From the NCBI GenBank assembly GCA_905480255.1, contig CAJQPR010000043.1, positions 1-64,000 on the forward strand: a stretch of 64,000 nt of DNA, given 5' to 3'. Position 1 is the first letter of the stretch, and the number at the start of each line of letters is the position of its first letter. The notes under the pieces are model-generated. The model had not been told where the DNA came from, searched no databases, and saw nothing but the letters and a program-made list of their open reading frames with translations. Made by a program: the position numbers and the translations under genes. The DNA comes from an uncultured Woeseiaceae bacterium (lineage in GTDB: Bacteria; Pseudomonadota; Gammaproteobacteria; Steroidobacterales; Woeseiaceae). This document shows, piece by piece, positions 26,379 to 39,084 of this stretch.

Positions 26379-28249
26379 TGAGTTGCCGCATTCGGGGCAA
26401 CGCGTTGTCTCTATTGGGATTAATTGCCTCGGCTGTCTGCCTGGCCGACGCAAGTTTTCGCGACCTGAACAAGAACGGACTGCTCGATCCATATGAAGAC
26501 AGATCGCAATCGGTAGAGCAACGGGTCGACGATCTGCTTGATCGTATGACTGTGGCGGAAAAAGCTGGCCAGATGTTCATCAATCGGTCAATCGTCAATG
26601 ATGACGCATCGCTTGCATATATTCCCGGGTCCGGGCCGGAAAGACACGATGCGCTTGACGCCATAAACCGACGTCACATGAGTCACTTCAACATCTGGGA
26701 CATATCGGACCCGGTCGTATTCGCCACCTGGCAAAACAACCTGCAGAAACATGCTGAGGCAAACACAAGATTGGGAATCCCAATCACACTGGCGTCTGAT
26801 CCACGGCATCACTTCAGTACCAATATCTTTGCGTTCGAAGGGACAGGGTTCAGCCAGTTTCCGGAAACCCTGGGGCTCGCAGCGATCGGCGACCTCGAGC
26901 TGGTCACAACCTTCGCAGATATCGTTCGGCGGGAATATCTTGCTGTCGGTCTTCGACTCGCCCTGCATCCTCAAATTGACCTTGCCACCGAGCCTCGCTG
27001 GCCGCGGATCAACGGCGGGTTCGGAGAGGATGCAAAATTAAGTGCCGCGATCGCCAAAGCCTACGTGCGTGGAATGCAGGGAGATAGGCTGTCGGGTACA
27101 AGCGTCGCGACGATGACCAAACATTTCCCGGGTGGCGGTCCACAGAATGAAGGTCTCGATCCGCATTTCGAGTTTCAGAAAGGGCAGGTCTATCCCGGCA
27201 AACAGTTCGAATATCACCTGCAGCCATTCGAAGCGGCGATTGAAGCGGGCACTGCGTCGATCATGCCGTACTACGGAGTGCCGGTTGGACAGACGTCAGA
27301 AGAAGTCGCGATGGCGTTCAATCGAGACATCATTTCCGGCCTGTTGCGTGGGCGATATGGCTTTGAGGGCATTATCTGTAGCGACTGGGGGATCATCACT
27401 GACATTTCTGTTGGCGACGGAGTGATCTGGCCAGCCCGAGCCTGGGGTGTTGAAAACCTGGAGAGAAAAGATCGGGTAAGGAAAGCGCTCGATGCGGGTA
27501 TCGATCAGTTCGGTGGAGAGACGGCAACGGATCTAGTCGTCGACCTGGTTGACTCTGGTGAGATCCCGCTTGAAAGAATTGATCAGTCCGTGCGGCGAAT
27601 CCTGAAGCAAAAGTTTGAGCTGGGACTCTTTGATGACCCGTACGTAAATGTGTCGAAGGTATCGAATATTGTTGGTCGAACCGAAGCCGGGAAGTCGGGA
27701 CATCTGGCACAGATGCATGCTATGACGTTGCTCAAAAATTCGACTGCAGTTTTGCCTCTCGAAAAGTCGAAGTTGCAGGTCTATCTTCAGGGTATTGACG
27801 AAGCTGCGGTATCACCGTACGCATCAATTGTGTCGTCTCCAGGTGATGCGGATTTCGCAATTATTCGACTGAAAACACCATGGTACCCGGTCGAGACGGA
27901 CAATCCGTTCGCGAAAGGATTTCATCATGGCGACCTGGATTTCAAAGGCGAAGAGAGGGAAGCAATTCTCGAACTGCTGCGAACGGTTCCAACAATCGTG
28001 GTTTTATACCTGGATCGACCGGCAGTATTTCCCGGTATCGCCGAAGAATCCGTCGCCATCGTGGCAGACTTCGGCGCGAGCGACAGGGCGGTCGTGGAAG
28101 TGTTATTTGGTATCGCCAGCCCGCAAGGGAGACTGCCGTTTGAACTGCCTTCCTCTATGGATGCGGTTCGCGATCAACTTGCGGATGTGCCGGCAGACAG
28201 CCGAAACCCGCTGTTCGAGCTTGGCTTTGGACTAAGCTACGAAGACTGA
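26378..28249 (+). CDS. secreted glycoside hydrolase family 3 enzyme
   Basis: 623 residues from a GTG overlapping the DUF4159 stop. A signal peptide (to CLADA) is followed by DLNKNGLLDPYED, a Ca-binding EF-hand/dockerin-like loop. The (beta/alpha)8 domain includes KHFPGGG and the nucleophile segment ICSDWG (Asp). The C-terminal alpha/beta sandwich ends in LFELGFGLSYED, a common GH3 ending. Likely a beta-glucosidase-type exo-enzyme acting in the periplasm or outside the cell. The sugar specificity is unknown; no other carbohydrate genes are nearby. Confidence 0.9.
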   Translation: MSCRIRGNALSLLGLIASAVCLADASFRDLNKNGLLDPYEDRSQSVEQRVDDLLDRMTVAEKAGQMFINRSIVNDDASLAYIPGSGPERHDALDAINRRHMSHFNIWDISDPVVFATWQNNLQKHAEANTRLGIPITLASDPRHHFSTNIFAFEGTGFSQFPETLGLAAIGDLELVTTFADIVRREYLAVGLRLALHPQIDLATEPRWPRINGGFGEDAKLSAAIAKAYVRGMQGDRLSGTSVATMTKHFPGGGPQNEGLDPHFEFQKGQVYPGKQFEYHLQPFEAAIEAGTASIMPYYGVPVGQTSEEVAMAFNRDIISGLLRGRYGFEGIICSDWGIITDISVGDGVIWPARAWGVENLERKDRVRKALDAGIDQFGGETATDLVVDLVDSGEIPLERIDQSVRRILKQKFELGLFDDPYVNVSKVSNIVGRTEAGKSGHLAQMHAMTLLKNSTAVLPLEKSKLQVYLQGIDEAAVSPYASIVSSPGDADFAIIRLKTPWYPVETDNPFAKGFHHGDLDFKGEEREAILELLRTVPTIVVLYLDRPAVFPGIAEESVAIVADFGASDRAVVEVLFGIASPQGRLPFELPSSMDAVRDQLADVPADSRNPLFELGFGLSYED

Positions 28250-28261
28250 CGTGTCTAATCG

Positions 28262-30496
<2,235 letters not shown>

Positions 30497-30631
30497 CTAA
30501 TGCTTGTTTTTTTTGGAACAAGATTTATCAAGATTAAATCCGGACTGGCTGCCGAATTACTTCGGCACCAGGGCGGACGTAAGTCATAGGCGCGAAGAAT
30601 GGCAATCCACTCCAGGCTTCGCGTCAAATTA

Positions 30632-30708
<77 letters not shown>

Positions 30709-31059
30709 TTAATATTCTGGTTTCTTTATTTTTTCTGCTCCGTCTGCGGCTGGGCCAGCGATCATTGAGCCCCGCCGCTTTACGGCACCCGTTCATCAGG
30801 GACGCGCATTCTACCCGGATTGCGAGCGTACTTGTACTGCAATGCCCGCCTGTCGCCGATGTTCAATATGGTCGGCAGTGGCGACACAGACGGCTTAGCC
30901 GCAGAACGTTACGTCCGGGCTATGAAAATGCCGCAAATAACCAAATGGGGCAATTGCCAGATGTGTTTGTGACGGTCATCAACGACGCTTATTTATCAAT
31001 AGCTTAAGCTTCCAATCCTGATCTCTGCCCCTGCCCTGAAATAGGAAGTTTCTGGGCTA
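30709..31059. other. intergenic stretch without recognised gene
   Basis: About 350 bases between the tRNA and the pseudopilin gene. It should contain the tRNA promoter (minus) and the pseudopilin promoter (plus). No coding frame with a leader or family motif was seen. AGGAAG at about 31046 may be the ribosome-binding site for the next gene. Confidence 0.5.
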
Positions 31060-31542
31060 ATGGGAACACATATGAAGCATTTGGTCGCCCGACCGTCAAA
31101 AGGATTTGGCTTGCTTGATCTTATGGTCAGTCTTGTCGTGTTCTCTCTGCTCATTGCGCTGGCAGTTCCGACCTATACCCAGTTTGTTGACCGCGCAAAG
31201 AATGCGGCGGCTGTTGGTGACATCGGCTCTCTCGCGGTCGAGATCGGCCGGTTCAGCGTCAACAACAACGACCGACTTCCGGCGACACTCGATGAGCTCC
31301 CGATGGAGGTGCCGTTGGACCCGTGGGGAAACGAATACCAATACCTCAACATTCGTACGGCAGGGCCGGGCAATGGGGCTTTTCGGAAGGACGGTAACCT
31401 TAATCCGCTCAACTCGGACTTCGATCTTTACAGTGCGGGCGCGGACGGAGAATCGGCAGGTCCGCTGTCGGCCTCAAAAAGCCGCGACGACATTGTTCGT
31501 GCTAACAATGGTTCGTTCCTCGGCCTGGGTGAGGACTACTAA
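31060..31542 (+). CDS. orphan type II/IV pseudopilin (GspG-like)
   Basis: 160 residues from 31060; an ATG at 31072 with GGGA upstream is an alternative start. The prepilin peptidase site is KG|FGLLDLMVSLVVFSLLIAL, and the hydrophobic helix continues to AVPTYTQ. The body has GspG features: spacing like NNNDRLPATLDEL, DPWGNEYQY and a Ca-site-like DLYSAGADGE. The fifth mature residue is Asp instead of the usual Glu. No other secretion genes are present. Its stop overlaps the start of the GGDEF-EAL gene. Confidence 0.85.
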   Translation: MGTHMKHLVARPSKGFGLLDLMVSLVVFSLLIALAVPTYTQFVDRAKNAAAVGDIGSLAVEIGRFSVNNNDRLPATLDELPMEVPLDPWGNEYQYLNIRTAGPGNGAFRKDGNLNPLNSDFDLYSAGADGESAGPLSASKSRDDIVRANNGSFLGLGEDY

Positions 31543-34391
31543 TGAAGTCCAAAAGCCTCTCGGGCATTCTGACCAGCGGCGTTGGCCGCCGAATATTTGC
31601 ATTTTTCCTTCTGGCCGGAATATTGCCCGTTGTCGTGACCGCGCTACTTGCCTACTTTGAGATTGGCCGCGGGCTTGAAAAAGATGTTAGTCGTCAACTT
31701 CGCGAGTCCTCAAAATCCTACGGAACCGAGGTTGTTGAACGCCTGCTTCGATTGTCAGAGAAGGCCGACGAAATTGTACGTATGGTCGGCAATGACAGAC
31801 CGGAAGCAATTCCGTCGAACGAATACCTGGTTGACGATTTCGAATCGATTTCGGTCAGCTCGTCGCAGTATGGGTTAATTCAGTTGTCCGGTGGCGAGCG
31901 ATTCATCTTTGATGGCGGCAAGGTGAATTTTGAACATCTCGCCGCTGACCGGTTTCAGTTCCTGATTGTCGATGAGTTCGACATGAAGAGCTTCTATTTG
32001 CTGCGCGGCGCAAACATTGGCGGGGCGAACCAGTCTGTGTATGCGTTTCACCTGGATTCCGAAGCGCTCTGGGGTGCCGGCGAGAACAGCCCATACCTGA
32101 CGAGTTTTTGCGTATTTACACTTGCCGGCGAATGCCTGTTCTGTACCGACCAGTCGGTAAGTTCATCTCACGATGAAGCGATGGTCGACAGCGGCATAAA
32201 CGGCAGCTCTCTCGTTAAATGGGATGGCAGTGACGGAACCGCCTACGTATCGGCCGGGTGGCAATTGTTTGTCGAAAAGCTTTTCGCTATACCCGCACTC
32301 GACATTATTGGCACACAACCGGAGGAGCATGCACTGCGTTCCGGTGCGGACTTCAAGCGCGTGTTTCCTCCTGCTCTTGCGCTGGTGACCATACTCGTTG
32401 GCGCATTGAGCCTCTCGTTGATTGGTGAAAGCCTGGTGCCGCTACAGCGACTGACCCTGGTCGCGCGGCAGATCGCCTCCGGCCACCTGGAGTCAAGAGT
32501 ACGCGTTCGATCCGACGACGAATTCGGAGCGCTTGCCGATGCATTCAACAATATGGCTGGTCGCCTCAGCCGCCAGATAAATACGATGAAGGCGATGTCG
32601 AAGATCGACAAAATGATCCTTTCTGGCGCTGACTTTGAGGAAGTTTCCGAGGGCCTGATAGGACATCTTGTCGGCCTGACAGGCGTCGACGCGGTCGCAG
32701 TGATTGCCAGGGACTCTGATGCACCAAGCCTTGCCAAGATGATCTCCTGGTTCGACGATGACTTTGTTCACGAAAGAATCGCCCTGCCGCCGGAACTTGG
32801 CCACGAATGGTGCCAGCCGAGGCAGGTCGAGCTCGCAAACGTCAACGGGACGTTTGCGCCGTACAAAGAGCGTTTTCTGTCGTTCGGTTTGCGGTATGCG
32901 GTGATTATTCCTGTGATCCTGAACGATGACCTGAAAGGAATTCTCTTGTTGGGGTCGGACTCCCGTTTCGAAATGCAGGGAAGCCTGCTACAGGTGTCAG
33001 TCGATCTGGCAGGCCGCCTTGCGGTTGCGCTCGCGAGCGCGGAGCGTGAGGAAGCCCTGTACAAACAGGCTCATTTTGACGAACTTACCGGGCTGCCCAA
33101 TCGACAGCTTTTGAAGGACCGTCTCGAGCAGCATCTTGTACAGGCACGGCGTGACGATCACCGCGGCGCTATTCTGTTCATCGATCTGGATCGTTTCAAG
33201 GAAATCAATGACGTTTTCGGTCACTCGGTCGGTGACATTGTTCTGGCCCAGGCGGCTGAAAGGATTCTGACCGAAGTCAGGGAGACTGACACGGTTGCAC
33301 GGCTTGGCGGGGATGAATTCGTGATTCTTATGCCGAACCTGGCAGCTGACAGCATTATACGGTCGACAGCTACGCGAATTCTGAAAAGGCTGGGCGAAGC
33401 ATTCGTGGTTCGTGGAGAAAATCATTTTCTTGGCGGGAGTATCGGAATCGTTGTATTTCCTGATGACGGCGGCAGTGTAGAAACGCTCCTGAAAAACGCG
33501 GACTCGGCGATGTACAGAGCAAAGGAAGCCGGCCGGTCCAGGTTCGAATTTTTTAGCCAGGAACTGAATGCTGAGAGCCGACGCAAGATTGAGCTGGAGC
33601 GGGATCTTAGAACTGCATTTGATGGCGAGGCGCTCGCCATTCACTACCAACCTCAGTTTGGCCTTGGCGATGGAATTATCTGCGGGGCAGAAGCGTTGAT
33701 GCGTTGGCAACACACCATTCTTGGGCAGGTCGCGCCGTCTGAGTTCATCCAGCTTGCAGAAGACTCCGGGCTGATCGTGGACATGGGGCGCTGGGTTATC
33801 GAACAAACCTGTGCAGATCTGCGCCTGATTCTCGACAAAGGCCTTCACCCGGGATCAATGTCGATTAATGTTTCTGCACGCCAGCTACGTGATTCGAATT
33901 TTTCGGTCGACGTTATGGAGTCCCTTCACAGAAACAATATTCACCCCGGATATCTGCAGCTGGAAATTACTGAAACAACGGTTGCCCAGAATCGCGATAC
34001 GGCAATCAGCATTCTGAATAATCTGCGTGAAGCAGGGGTGCAGGTCGCCATCGATGATTTTGGCACCGGCTATTCGTCACTTAGTTATCTGCAGGAATTG
34101 CCGTTCGATCGGATCAAGATCGACCAGACTTTTATCAAAAATATCGGCGCCGGTGGCAATTCCGAAAAAATATGCCGGACCATAATTAAAATGGCGCACG
34201 AGCTTGGCAAGGAAGCTATTGCTGAGGGGGTTGAGAACCGCGAACAGGCCGACTTCCTTCTGGAAAATAACTGTGACAGCGTGCAGGGCTATTTTTATAG
34301 CTACCCGCTGCCGCAGGAGGAATTCCTGGAATTTGTCGAAAAGCAGGACTTCCACACGATGCGCAGAAAAGCGCTGGAAATCGTCGGCTAA
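31542..34391 (+). CDS. membrane GGDEF-EAL cyclic-di-GMP protein with HAMP and GAF
   Basis: 949 residues. The order is: membrane helix (~17-40), extracytoplasmic sensor (~41-255), second helix (~270-295), HAMP (LVPLQRLTLVARQIASGHLE), GAF-like domain (~360-500), GGDEF domain with intact RLGGDEF (~586), and EAL domain with GAEALMRW, ITETTV, DDFGTGYSS and AEGVEN. Both active sites look complete, so it could make and degrade c-di-GMP or be switched between the two. It is coupled to the pseudopilin gene (TAATG), suggesting control of a pilus or secretion system encoded elsewhere. Confidence 0.95.
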   Translation: MKSKSLSGILTSGVGRRIFAFFLLAGILPVVVTALLAYFEIGRGLEKDVSRQLRESSKSYGTEVVERLLRLSEKADEIVRMVGNDRPEAIPSNEYLVDDFESISVSSSQYGLIQLSGGERFIFDGGKVNFEHLAADRFQFLIVDEFDMKSFYLLRGANIGGANQSVYAFHLDSEALWGAGENSPYLTSFCVFTLAGECLFCTDQSVSSSHDEAMVDSGINGSSLVKWDGSDGTAYVSAGWQLFVEKLFAIPALDIIGTQPEEHALRSGADFKRVFPPALALVTILVGALSLSLIGESLVPLQRLTLVARQIASGHLESRVRVRSDDEFGALADAFNNMAGRLSRQINTMKAMSKIDKMILSGADFEEVSEGLIGHLVGLTGVDAVAVIARDSDAPSLAKMISWFDDDFVHERIALPPELGHEWCQPRQVELANVNGTFAPYKERFLSFGLRYAVIIPVILNDDLKGILLLGSDSRFEMQGSLLQVSVDLAGRLAVALASAEREEALYKQAHFDELTGLPNRQLLKDRLEQHLVQARRDDHRGAILFIDLDRFKEINDVFGHSVGDIVLAQAAERILTEVRETDTVARLGGDEFVILMPNLAADSIIRSTATRILKRLGEAFVVRGENHFLGGSIGIVVFPDDGGSVETLLKNADSAMYRAKEAGRSRFEFFSQELNAESRRKIELERDLRTAFDGEALAIHYQPQFGLGDGIICGAEALMRWQHTILGQVAPSEFIQLAEDSGLIVDMGRWVIEQTCADLRLILDKGLHPGSMSINVSARQLRDSNFSVDVMESLHRNNIHPGYLQLEITETTVAQNRDTAISILNNLREAGVQVAIDDFGTGYSSLSYLQELPFDRIKIDQTFIKNIGAGGNSEKICRTIIKMAHELGKEAIAEGVENREQADFLLENNCDSVQGYFYSYPLPQEEFLEFVEKQDFHTMRRKALEIVG

Positions 34392-34412
34392 GAATGAATG
34401 TTAGTTGGAACG

Positions 34413-34442
34413 AAAATGGCCGGACATTTGTCCGGCCATTTT
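34413..34442. terminator. bidirectional terminator between GGDEF-EAL and rpoD
   Basis: AAAATGGCCGGACA pairs with TGTCCGGCCATTTT around a two-base loop: a 14-bp perfect stem with A/T ends that provides a U-run on both strands. It ends both the GGDEF-EAL transcript (plus) and the rpoD transcript (minus). Confidence 0.92.
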
Positions 34443-34475
34443 CAATTGCTTTGCTATTGGCTGGAAGCCGCCGAA

Positions 34476-36302
34476 TCAATCTTCGATCAGGAAACTCCGG
34501 AGCTGATCCGAACGAGTCGGGTGTCGGAGTTTGCGCAGCGCTTTGGCTTCAATCTGACGAATACGTTCACGGGTGACGTCAAACTGCTTACCAACCTCTT
34601 CAAGTGTGTGATCAGTATTCATGTCGATGCCGAATCGCATACGCAGGACCTTGGCCTCGCGCGGCGTCAGGCCGGCAAGAACCGAATGAGTCGTTTCCTT
34701 AAGGCCTTCCGAAGTCGCTGAATCAACCGGCGAATGCACAGTCTGGTCTTCGATGAAGTCGCCGAGATGGGAATCTTCATCGTCACCAATTGGCGTTTCC
34801 ATCGAAATGGGTTCCTTTGCGATCTTCAGTACCTTGCGGACTTTGTCCTCCGGCATTTCCATGCGCTCGGCGAGTTCGTCGGGCAATGGTTCGCGACCCA
34901 TCTCCTGCAGCATTTGCCGCGATATGCGGTTCAGTTTGTTAATCGTTTCGATCATGTGCACCGGAATACGAATCGTGCGTGCCTGGTCAGCAATTGACCG
35001 GGTGATCGCCTGTCGAATCCACCAGGTTGCGTATGTCGAGAACTTGTAACCGCGACGATATTCAAACTTGTCGACTGCCTTCATGAGGCCGATGTTGCCT
35101 TCCTGGATCAGATCAAGGAACTGCAGGCCACGATTCGTGTATTTTTTCGCAATCGAGATTACGAGTCGCAGGTTAGCCTCAACCATTTCCTTCTTGGCGC
35201 GCCTCGCCTTTGCCTCACCGATGGACATCTGGCGGTTAATCTCTTTGATTTCAGAGATCTTCAGGTTGGTCAGCGTCTCTACGGCAAGTAGTTTTCGTTG
35301 TGCTCTTAAAACATCATCTTTCAGCTTGGCAAGAATTGATGAGTGCTTGCGCTTGGCCCGAATGTGCTTTTCGATCCAGTTAAGATCTGTCTCACTCTTC
35401 GGAAAGCTCGCTATAAAATCTTTTCGCGGCATGCCGGCATCACGGACACAGATCTGCATGACCTGCCTTTCCTGCATACGGATGACGGACACTGAGCCAC
35501 GTAAGTTCCTGACCAGTACATCCGTTAGCTTCGGCGAGAATTTAATTTCCATCATTTGATCGGCCAGCTCGCCCTGAATCTTGATGGTCTTCTTGTCCTT
35601 GGCGCCCCATTTCTCGAGCGCGGTAAGTGAGCGTTTAAACAGGCGTTTTATGGCCTTTAAGCGCGCAGCAACCTCTTCGGGATCCGGTCCGGTATCGACA
35701 ACTTCGTCATCGTCATCGTCATCATCGGATTTCTGCACCGGCGATTTGATCTCATCCGGTGCATTTGGGTCGATAAATCCAACCACGAAATCCTGCATGC
35801 GCGTGTCGCCAGCGGCGACAGCCTCGTATACCTCGATCAGCTTCTCGATGGTCGGAGGGAAATGCGCCATATGATATTTGACCTGGTTCAGACCATCTTC
35901 GATTCGCTTCGCGATTTCGATTTCGCCCTGGCGGGTTAGCAACTCAACCGTTCCCATCTCGCGCATATACATGCGGACCGGGTCGGTCGTGCGGCCAAAC
36001 TCTGCGTCGACACTGGCAAGCGCCGCTTCTGCTTCGACGGCTGCATCTTCGTCGTCGTTTGACACGGCCGTTTCTGACAGGGTGATCGAGTCGACGTCGG
36101 GAGCCTTTTCGTGCACGGCAATGCCCATGTCATTAATCATGTTGACGATCTCTTCGATCTGTTCCGGATCGACGATGTCATTGGGCAGGTGATCATTTAC
36201 CTCGATGTAGGTCAGATAGCCTTGTTCCTTGCCTCTGGCAATCAATTCTTTTAACTGCTGAGCCTGCTTGCCGCTGGCAACCACTGTGCGTTTTTCCGTC
36301 AA
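34476..36302 (-). CDS. rpoD: RNA polymerase primary sigma factor RpoD
   Basis: 608 residues from a TTG at 36302, chosen because AGAGGGAA sits 7-8 bases upstream; the frame is open to 36332, but [10 protein letters not shown] is not family-like. Region 1.1 begins [19 protein letters not shown]. An acidic non-conserved insert with eight consecutive Asp lies near residue 210. Region 2 has [20 protein letters not shown] and [15 protein letters not shown]. Region 4 has [20 protein letters not shown]. Housekeeping sigma-70. It is the last gene of the rpsU-yqeY-dnaG-rpoD operon. Confidence 0.98.
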   Translation of the reverse strand: MTEKRTVVASGKQAQQLKELIARGKEQGYLTYIEVNDHLPNDIVDPEQIEEIVNMINDMGIAVHEKAPDVDSITLSETAVSNDDEDAAVEAEAALASVDAEFGRTTDPVRMYMREMGTVELLTRQGEIEIAKRIEDGLNQVKYHMAHFPPTIEKLIEVYEAVAAGDTRMQDFVVGFIDPNAPDEIKSPVQKSDDDDDDDEVVDTGPDPEEVAARLKAIKRLFKRSLTALEKWGAKDKKTIKIQGELADQMMEIKFSPKLTDVLVRNLRGSVSVIRMQERQVMQICVRDAGMPRKDFIASFPKSETDLNWIEKHIRAKRKHSSILAKLKDDVLRAQRKLLAVETLTNLKISEIKEINRQMSIGEAKARRAKKEMVEANLRLVISIAKKYTNRGLQFLDLIQEGNIGLMKAVDKFEYRRGYKFSTYATWWIRQAITRSIADQARTIRIPVHMIETINKLNRISRQMLQEMGREPLPDELAERMEMPEDKVRKVLKIAKEPISMETPIGDDEDSHLGDFIEDQTVHSPVDSATSEGLKETTHSVLAGLTPREAKVLRMRFGIDMNTDHTLEEVGKQFDVTRERIRQIEAKALRKLRHPTRSDQLRSFLIED

Positions 36303-36382
36303 GACGAAATTCCCTCTGCGCAAAAAATGCAAACGACCAACTATACTGATTTGACCGCTTCTGATCCATAAAAATCCGTAAC

Positions 36383-38149
36383 TTAACCTGCTGTTCCGGA
36401 TCCCCTTGTAAACTCTCTCAGCTCGTTTCGCTCGCCGTCCGTGAGCGTCCCAAGTCGTTGTTTTTCAATAAGTAAATCTATTCTTCCCCGGCGCGCTGAT
36501 GTAGCAAGCTGCGTCACACAGTCGGCGAGCTCGGCGGCTGGGTCGAAATCTTCCATATCCGGGATCTCGATTGCCGCCAGTTTGCCAAGGTGCTGGCCTT
36601 CCTCGTCGTTGCGGAATCTCTCCAGCAACCCTGCCGTCGTTATATTGGGCTCAGCCTGCACTGTTTCAATGAGTTCGCGAAGTAAATCGCTGCCCGGCTT
36701 CTGAACGCCGGCGAAATTCTCGACATCAATATTCAGGGCCGCGGCCGGGCTGTTCAGAATCAGGGTAATTGCCCGCCTGACGAGAGAAGGCTTCCCGGAT
36801 GATGAGCTTTGTTGCTGGCTTCGAAGGCGGGTCGTTGTGCCGCTGTTTCTGGCAGGCTTGGGAGAATCGTCCTTGGCAAGAATCGCCTCGAGTTTGTGCG
36901 AGGGAAGGCCCACTGTTTCGGCCAACCGCTCTGTCAGGAGCTCCCGGTAGACGCCAGGCGGAATTCGACTCACCAGTGGCCGTGCCAATTCCGCAAGCCT
37001 CGCACGCCCGTCGACCGATTCCATATCGACTTGTGCGGACAGCTCCTCAAGCAGGAAGTCAGAGAGGGGCAGGGCATGGTCGAGTGCCGAGACAAAAGCA
37101 TCGGCACCCATTTCCTGAACGTAGGAATCGGGATCCTGGCCATCAGGAAGGAAAACGAAACGGATCTGACGTCCTTCTTTTATTTGTGGCAGAGCATTCT
37201 CCAACGCGCGCCAGGCGGCGGCCCGGCCGGCCCGATCGCCGTCGAAGCTGAACAGCACATCGTCACACATTCGAAACAGGCGGTTCAGATGCTCGTCCGT
37301 TGTAGCGGTTCCAAGCGTCGCTGTTGCGAAATCGATGCCATGACGAGCCAGCCCCACAACATCCATATAGCCTTCGACCACCACCAGTCGATCAATACTG
37401 CGCAGGGCCTGGCGAGCTTCATACAAGCCATAGAGCTCGCGGCCTTTATGAAAAAGAACGGTCTCCGGAGAGTTCAGATACTTGGGCTCTTCGTTTGCCA
37501 TGACCCGCCCGCCGAAACCGATGGTGCGGCCGCGCGAGTCTCTGATTGGAAACATTATTCGATCCCGGAAACGGTCGTAGTGCTTACCGTTGTCCTTGCG
37601 AATGATGAGGCCTGTCGCCAGCAGTCGCTCAATAGCTTCTTTTGACGTGCCAAACTTGTCGAGTACGTTGCTCCAGCCGGACGGGGCGTAGCCAATGCCA
37701 AAGCGTTTGGCTGTTGCGCCGTCGATTCCGCGTGCCTTGAGATAGTCCACGGCTTGCTGGTTGGTTTTGAGCTGGGCTTCAAAATAATGCTCAACCCGGC
37801 TGACTAACTCGAAAAGTGCGTCATAGCTTCTTGTTGGTCTTTGATTCTCTTCACGAGGAACCTCAACGCCCATCACTCCGGCCAGGCTCTCAACAGCATC
37901 CACAAAATCCATATGGTCGTACTCCATCAGGAAGTCGAGTGCGTTGCCATGCATGCCACAGCCAAAACAGTGGTAAAAGCCTTTGGAGGGACTGACAGTA
38001 AATGAGGGTGACTTTTCGTCGTGGAATGGGCAGCAGGCCTTATATTCCTTGCCCGCTTTCTTTAGCTGAACCCGACGGCCAACAACCTCCACAACATCGG
38101 CCCTGTCGATCAGGTCGACGATGAACTGCTTCGGAATGAGACCGCTCAT
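36383..38149 (-). CDS. dnaG: DNA primase
   Basis: 588 residues. The N-terminal zinc ribbon reads [13 protein letters not shown] and HCFGCG. The TOPRIM core shows [16 protein letters not shown], and [13 protein letters not shown] supplies metal-binding acidic residues. The C-terminal ~150 residues are the variable DnaB-interacting domain. It makes RNA primers for replication. It lies 81 bases before rpoD on the same strand, in the classical macromolecular-synthesis operon order. Confidence 0.97.
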   Translation of the reverse strand: MSGLIPKQFIVDLIDRADVVEVVGRRVQLKKAGKEYKACCPFHDEKSPSFTVSPSKGFYHCFGCGMHGNALDFLMEYDHMDFVDAVESLAGVMGVEVPREENQRPTRSYDALFELVSRVEHYFEAQLKTNQQAVDYLKARGIDGATAKRFGIGYAPSGWSNVLDKFGTSKEAIERLLATGLIIRKDNGKHYDRFRDRIMFPIRDSRGRTIGFGGRVMANEEPKYLNSPETVLFHKGRELYGLYEARQALRSIDRLVVVEGYMDVVGLARHGIDFATATLGTATTDEHLNRLFRMCDDVLFSFDGDRAGRAAAWRALENALPQIKEGRQIRFVFLPDGQDPDSYVQEMGADAFVSALDHALPLSDFLLEELSAQVDMESVDGRARLAELARPLVSRIPPGVYRELLTERLAETVGLPSHKLEAILAKDDSPKPARNSGTTTRLRSQQQSSSSGKPSLVRRAITLILNSPAAALNIDVENFAGVQKPGSDLLRELIETVQAEPNITTAGLLERFRNDEEGQHLGKLAAIEIPDMEDFDPAAELADCVTQLATSARRGRIDLLIEKQRLGTLTDGERNELREFTRGSGTAG

Positions 38150-38254
38150 TGAATGTTTAACGGCATATTTTCAACCGTGCTGGGGCGCCATGAAGATTGG
38201 CTGTTATTTTTATTATCGAGACTATCGAGGTCTCTACCTCAAGCATAGCTGAAG

Positions 38255-38701
38255 TCAGGCGTTCAGGCGTGCTTTTACCTTGGCGCCGACGATACCCATG
38301 TCAGCCTTGCCTTGTGCCTTTGATTTAATTGCGCCCATCACTTTGCCCATATCGCGGATACCTTCCGCGCCGGTGGCGGCAATGGCTTCGTCGACCAGCT
38401 CGTCGAGCTCGTCATCAGAAAGCTGTTCGGGGAGGTAGGTCCCGATGATTTCGATTTCCGCTGCTTCGATGTCTGCCAGGTCTTTACGATTTCCGTCCGT
38501 GTACTGGGTGATGGAATCGCGACGTTGCTTTACCATTTTGGTCAGGATTCCAAGCACATCGCCATCGTCGAGTTCTCTGCGCTCGTCGACCTCTACCTGT
38601 TTGAGTGCAGCCGTAATCAGACGCAGCACTTTCAGCCGGTCTTTATCGCCGGCCTTCATGGCGGTCTTTACATCGTCTGTAATTTGCCCTTTAAGATTCA
38701 T
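38255..38701 (-). CDS. GatB/YqeY-domain protein
   Basis: 148 residues. Features are MNLKGQITDDVKTAMKAGDK, LRLITAALKQVEVDER, the YLPEQLSDDELDELVDEAI segment and the C-terminal DMGKVMGAIKSKAQGKAD. This is the YqeY family, which shares the helical tail of GatB amidotransferase and probably binds tRNA. It is commonly inserted between rpsU and dnaG in gammaproteobacteria. The precise role is not established. Confidence 0.95.
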   Translation of the reverse strand: MNLKGQITDDVKTAMKAGDKDRLKVLRLITAALKQVEVDERRELDDGDVLGILTKMVKQRRDSITQYTDGNRKDLADIEAAEIEIIGTYLPEQLSDDELDELVDEAIAATGAEGIRDMGKVMGAIKSKAQGKADMGIVGAKVKARLNA

Positions 38702-38719
38702 ACCGGGCTGGAAACGCTC

Positions 38720-38935
38720 TTAATAAAGTCGTTGGCGGCGCGACGTTTCGCGGGAGATCCGCTTCAGGTGGCGCTTTACAGCAGCAGCTTTCTTGCGTTT
38801 CCTTTCCTGTGTTGGTTTCTCGTAAAACTCGCGGCGACGGAGCTCAGTTAGAACTCCCGCTTTCTCACAGGCACGCTTGAATCGACGCAGGGCTGCATCG
38901 AAATACTCATTTTCTTTTATACGAACGCTAGGCAT
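38720..38935 (-). CDS. rpsU: 30S ribosomal protein bS21
   Basis: 71 residues, the usual length, from the ATG at 38935 ([20 protein letters not shown]). A longer in-frame extension to 39025 is not family-like. The C-terminus is Arg/Lys-rich ([18 protein letters not shown]). It helps the 30S subunit base-pair with mRNA during initiation. It is the first gene of the operon with yqeY, dnaG and rpoD, and divergent from tsaD. A promoter and a terminator-like hairpin lie in its leader. Confidence 0.98.
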   Translation of the reverse strand: MPSVRIKENEYFDAALRRFKRACEKAGVLTELRRREFYEKPTQERKRKKAAAVKRHLKRISRETSRRQRLY

Positions 38936-38960
38936 ACAAATTCTGACAGTCTTCAAATAT

Positions 38961-38984
38961 AAAGAAACCCGGCACAGGGCCGGG
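38961..38984 (-). terminator. terminator-like hairpin in the rpsU leader
   Basis: On the minus strand CCCGGC-CCTGT-GCCGGG is followed directly by TTTCTTT. The element lies between the predicted rpsU promoter and the rpsU start, about 25 bases before the ATG. It could act as an attenuator controlling the whole macromolecular-synthesis operon; that role is inferred. Confidence 0.6.
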
Positions 38985-38996
38985 ACTGAACCCCGC

Positions 38997-39025
38997 ATAA
39001 TATCCACCAAACAGCCATATTGCAA
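38997..39025 (-). promoter_or_regulatory. sigma-70 promoter candidate for rpsU operon
   Basis: On the minus strand TTGCAA (39025-39020) and TATTAT (39002-38997) are separated by exactly 17 bases. This places transcription start near 38990, just before the leader hairpin. It is the only good match in the short divergent region with tsaD. Confidence 0.6.
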
Positions 39026-39084
39026 AGCGAAATCATCGGTTTTTGGACTGTAATGGGTGCTTACTGCGGTATTATCCGCCGCCT

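Noticed and set aside
28250-28261. Terminator between GH3 and icd
   Set aside because: The two convergent genes are only 12 bases apart and no hairpin was found in the gap.
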